A stretch of 64,000 nucleotides of DNA, taken from contig NZ_CP081299.1 of NCBI RefSeq assembly GCF_019711195.1, positions 2,294,001-2,358,000 on the forward strand, in the 5' to 3' direction. The translations under genes and the position numbers were made by a program. Under the pieces are notes generated by a model. That model worked only from the letters and a program-made list of their open reading frames with translations, was not told where the DNA came from and searched no databases. The number at the start of each line of letters is the position of its first letter. Positions within the stretch are counted from its first letter, which is position 1. Origin of the DNA: Dyadobacter sp. NIV53 (GTDB taxonomy: Bacteria; Bacteroidota; Bacteroidia; Cytophagales; Spirosomataceae). This document shows, piece by piece, positions 62,968-64,000 of the stretch.

Positions 62968-63927
62968 ATGTCAATTTCAGTTAAAGAAATGTCCGATATC
63001 AGCGATCAGGAAGCAGATGAAAGACGTAAAACGCCCGATTATCTGGATCAGTTAGAAGCAGAGGCAATTTACATTATGCGTGAAGTGGCTGGTCAGTTTG
63101 AGCGTCCGGCATTGTTATTTTCCGGTGGAAAAGATTCTATAACATTGGTTCGCCTTGCTCAGAAAGCATTTGCGCCAGGAAAAATACCATTCCCGCTTGT
63201 TCATGTAGATACAGGACATAATTTTATTGAAGCTATTAATTATCGTGACGAACTGGCTGAAAAAATTGGTGCAAAACTCGTTGTCAGATATGTGGAAGAT
63301 ACGATTAAAGCAAAAGGCCTGAAAGAACAAACAGGTAAAAATGCAAGTCGTAACTGGCTGCAGACTTTTACTTTGCTTGATACGATTGAGGAGTTTGAAT
63401 TTGATGCATGTATTGGAGGTGCACGTCGTGACGAAGAGAAAGCACGTGCAAAAGAAAGAATTTTCTCATTTCGCGATGAGTTTGGGCAATGGGATCCAAA
63501 ACGTCAGCGCCCTGAGCTTTGGAATCTTTTTAACGGCCGTATCCATAAAGGTGAAAATGTACGTGTTTTTCCTATTTCAAACTGGACTGAACTGGATGTC
63601 TGGGCTTATTTGAAAAGAGAAAAAATTACGCTTCCCTCTATTTATTTCGCCCATGAACGTGAGTTGATCCTGAGAGACGGAAAGCTGTTAAATAACACTC
63701 CTGTTATTGAAAAAGACGAAAACGATCAGATTGTAACCCGTCAGGTACGTTTCCGTACAGTAGGTGACATGACTTGTACTGCTGCTGTTGAATCAAGTGC
63801 TGCTACTTTGGATGAAGTAATTGCTGAAATTTCTATTTCAAGGATCAGCGAACGTGGAGAAACCCGTATCGACGACCAGCAAACCGAAGCAGCTATGGAA
63901 GACCGAAAAAAGGGCGGATATTTTTAA
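62968..63927 (+). CDS. cysD: Sulfate adenylyltransferase subunit 2
   Basis: 319 aa, full length. 'LLFSGGKDSITLVRLAQKAF' is the PP-loop that binds ATP, followed by 'PLVHVDTGHNFIEAINYRDE', 'CIGGARRDEEKARAKERIFSFRD' and 'TVGDMTCTAAVES'. With the GTPase subunit CysN, expected beyond the window edge, it makes adenylylsulfate, the substrate of CysH. It is in line with cysH, but 162 bases of repeats separate the two. Confidence 0.95.
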   Translation: MSISVKEMSDISDQEADERRKTPDYLDQLEAEAIYIMREVAGQFERPALLFSGGKDSITLVRLAQKAFAPGKIPFPLVHVDTGHNFIEAINYRDELAEKIGAKLVVRYVEDTIKAKGLKEQTGKNASRNWLQTFTLLDTIEEFEFDACIGGARRDEEKARAKERIFSFRDEFGQWDPKRQRPELWNLFNGRIHKGENVRVFPISNWTELDVWAYLKREKITLPSIYFAHERELILRDGKLLNNTPVIEKDENDQIVTRQVRFRTVGDMTCTAAVESSAATLDEVIAEISISRISERGETRIDDQQTEAAMEDRKKGGYF

Positions 63928-64000
63928 AATGAGTTTAAAGCAGTCGATGAGTTTAAAGACTCTGAAGCGAACGACTCATAAACTTTGTACCGAGCGGCGG
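63928..64000. other. Start of the region after cysD
   Basis: No gene can be called. ATGAGTTTAAAG and CATAAACTTTGT pieces form a weak inverted repeat (63948-63990), and GCGGCGG at the very end may begin another REP-like element. cysN is expected to follow. Confidence 0.4.

Overview
The window is chromosomal DNA of a Bacteroidota bacterium of the Cytophagales type; a Dyadobacter/Spirosomaceae-like organism is my best guess, made from gene content and style rather than any database match. The reasons are a SusC/SusD pair, promoters with the Bacteroidota -7 element TAnnTTTG, a fused CcoN-CcoO cytochrome oxidase, DUF5686/DUF4403/DUF2279 families, an acidic tail on ribosomal protein S16, and many small intergenic palindromic repeats. 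I see no phage, insertion sequence, CRISPR array, rRNA or tRNA gene.

Layout. 1-6.5 kb: a broken DUF5686 gene, a small membrane protein, endonuclease V, a GH18 chitinase-like lipoprotein, and a Ku/LigD end-joining operon with no ATP ligase domain. 6.7-19.8 kb: a microaerobic respiration block (ccoI, ccoS, ccoNO, ccoQP, ccoG, ccoH, a TauE/UreH-like membrane protein, hemN), followed by a PAS histidine kinase and a response regulator whose output domain is Crp/Fnr-like. Three Fnr-like palindromes (TGAY-N4-RTCA) lie before ccoI, ccoS and hemN. 19.8-31 kb: lpxB, queD, hldD, sufB, a CPA2 antiporter, a PLP desulfhydrase, rluD, an acetyltransferase and trmD-rimM-rpsP. 32-41.8 kb: an OmpA-type protein, RNase P RNA, DUF4403, a Smr protein, DUF2279, a vWA membrane protein, fabG and a second SDR. 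42-55.8 kb: a glycan-use region with SusCD, GH76, two GH29 fucosidases and a glycosylasparaginase, suggesting use of N-glycans or fucosylated mannose-rich glycoproteins, interrupted by a class III Fic protein and an unrecognised 291-aa protein. 56-64 kb: a sterol-desaturase-family protein, an ABC exporter pair, then a sulfur-assimilation run (TSUP transporter with a siroheme-synthase-like N-terminal remnant, metZ, an embedded UPF0175/DUF3368 toxin-antitoxin pair, cysH, cysD).

Seven genes carry one or more frameshifts or an in-frame stop: DUF5686, the PAS kinase, the Crp/Fnr response regulator, rpsP, GH76, one GH29 and the asparaginase. One of them is the essential rpsP, and most indels are at homopolymers, so many are probably sequence errors rather than true decay. 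I annotate the full gene spans and state where each frame breaks.

The most interesting systems are the two-protein FixL/FixJ/FixK-like circuit beside its apparent targets, the toxin-antitoxin pair built into the sulfur operon with a 4-base overlap onto cysH, the ligase-less NHEJ operon, and a REP-like repeat family that repeatedly sits just before start codons.
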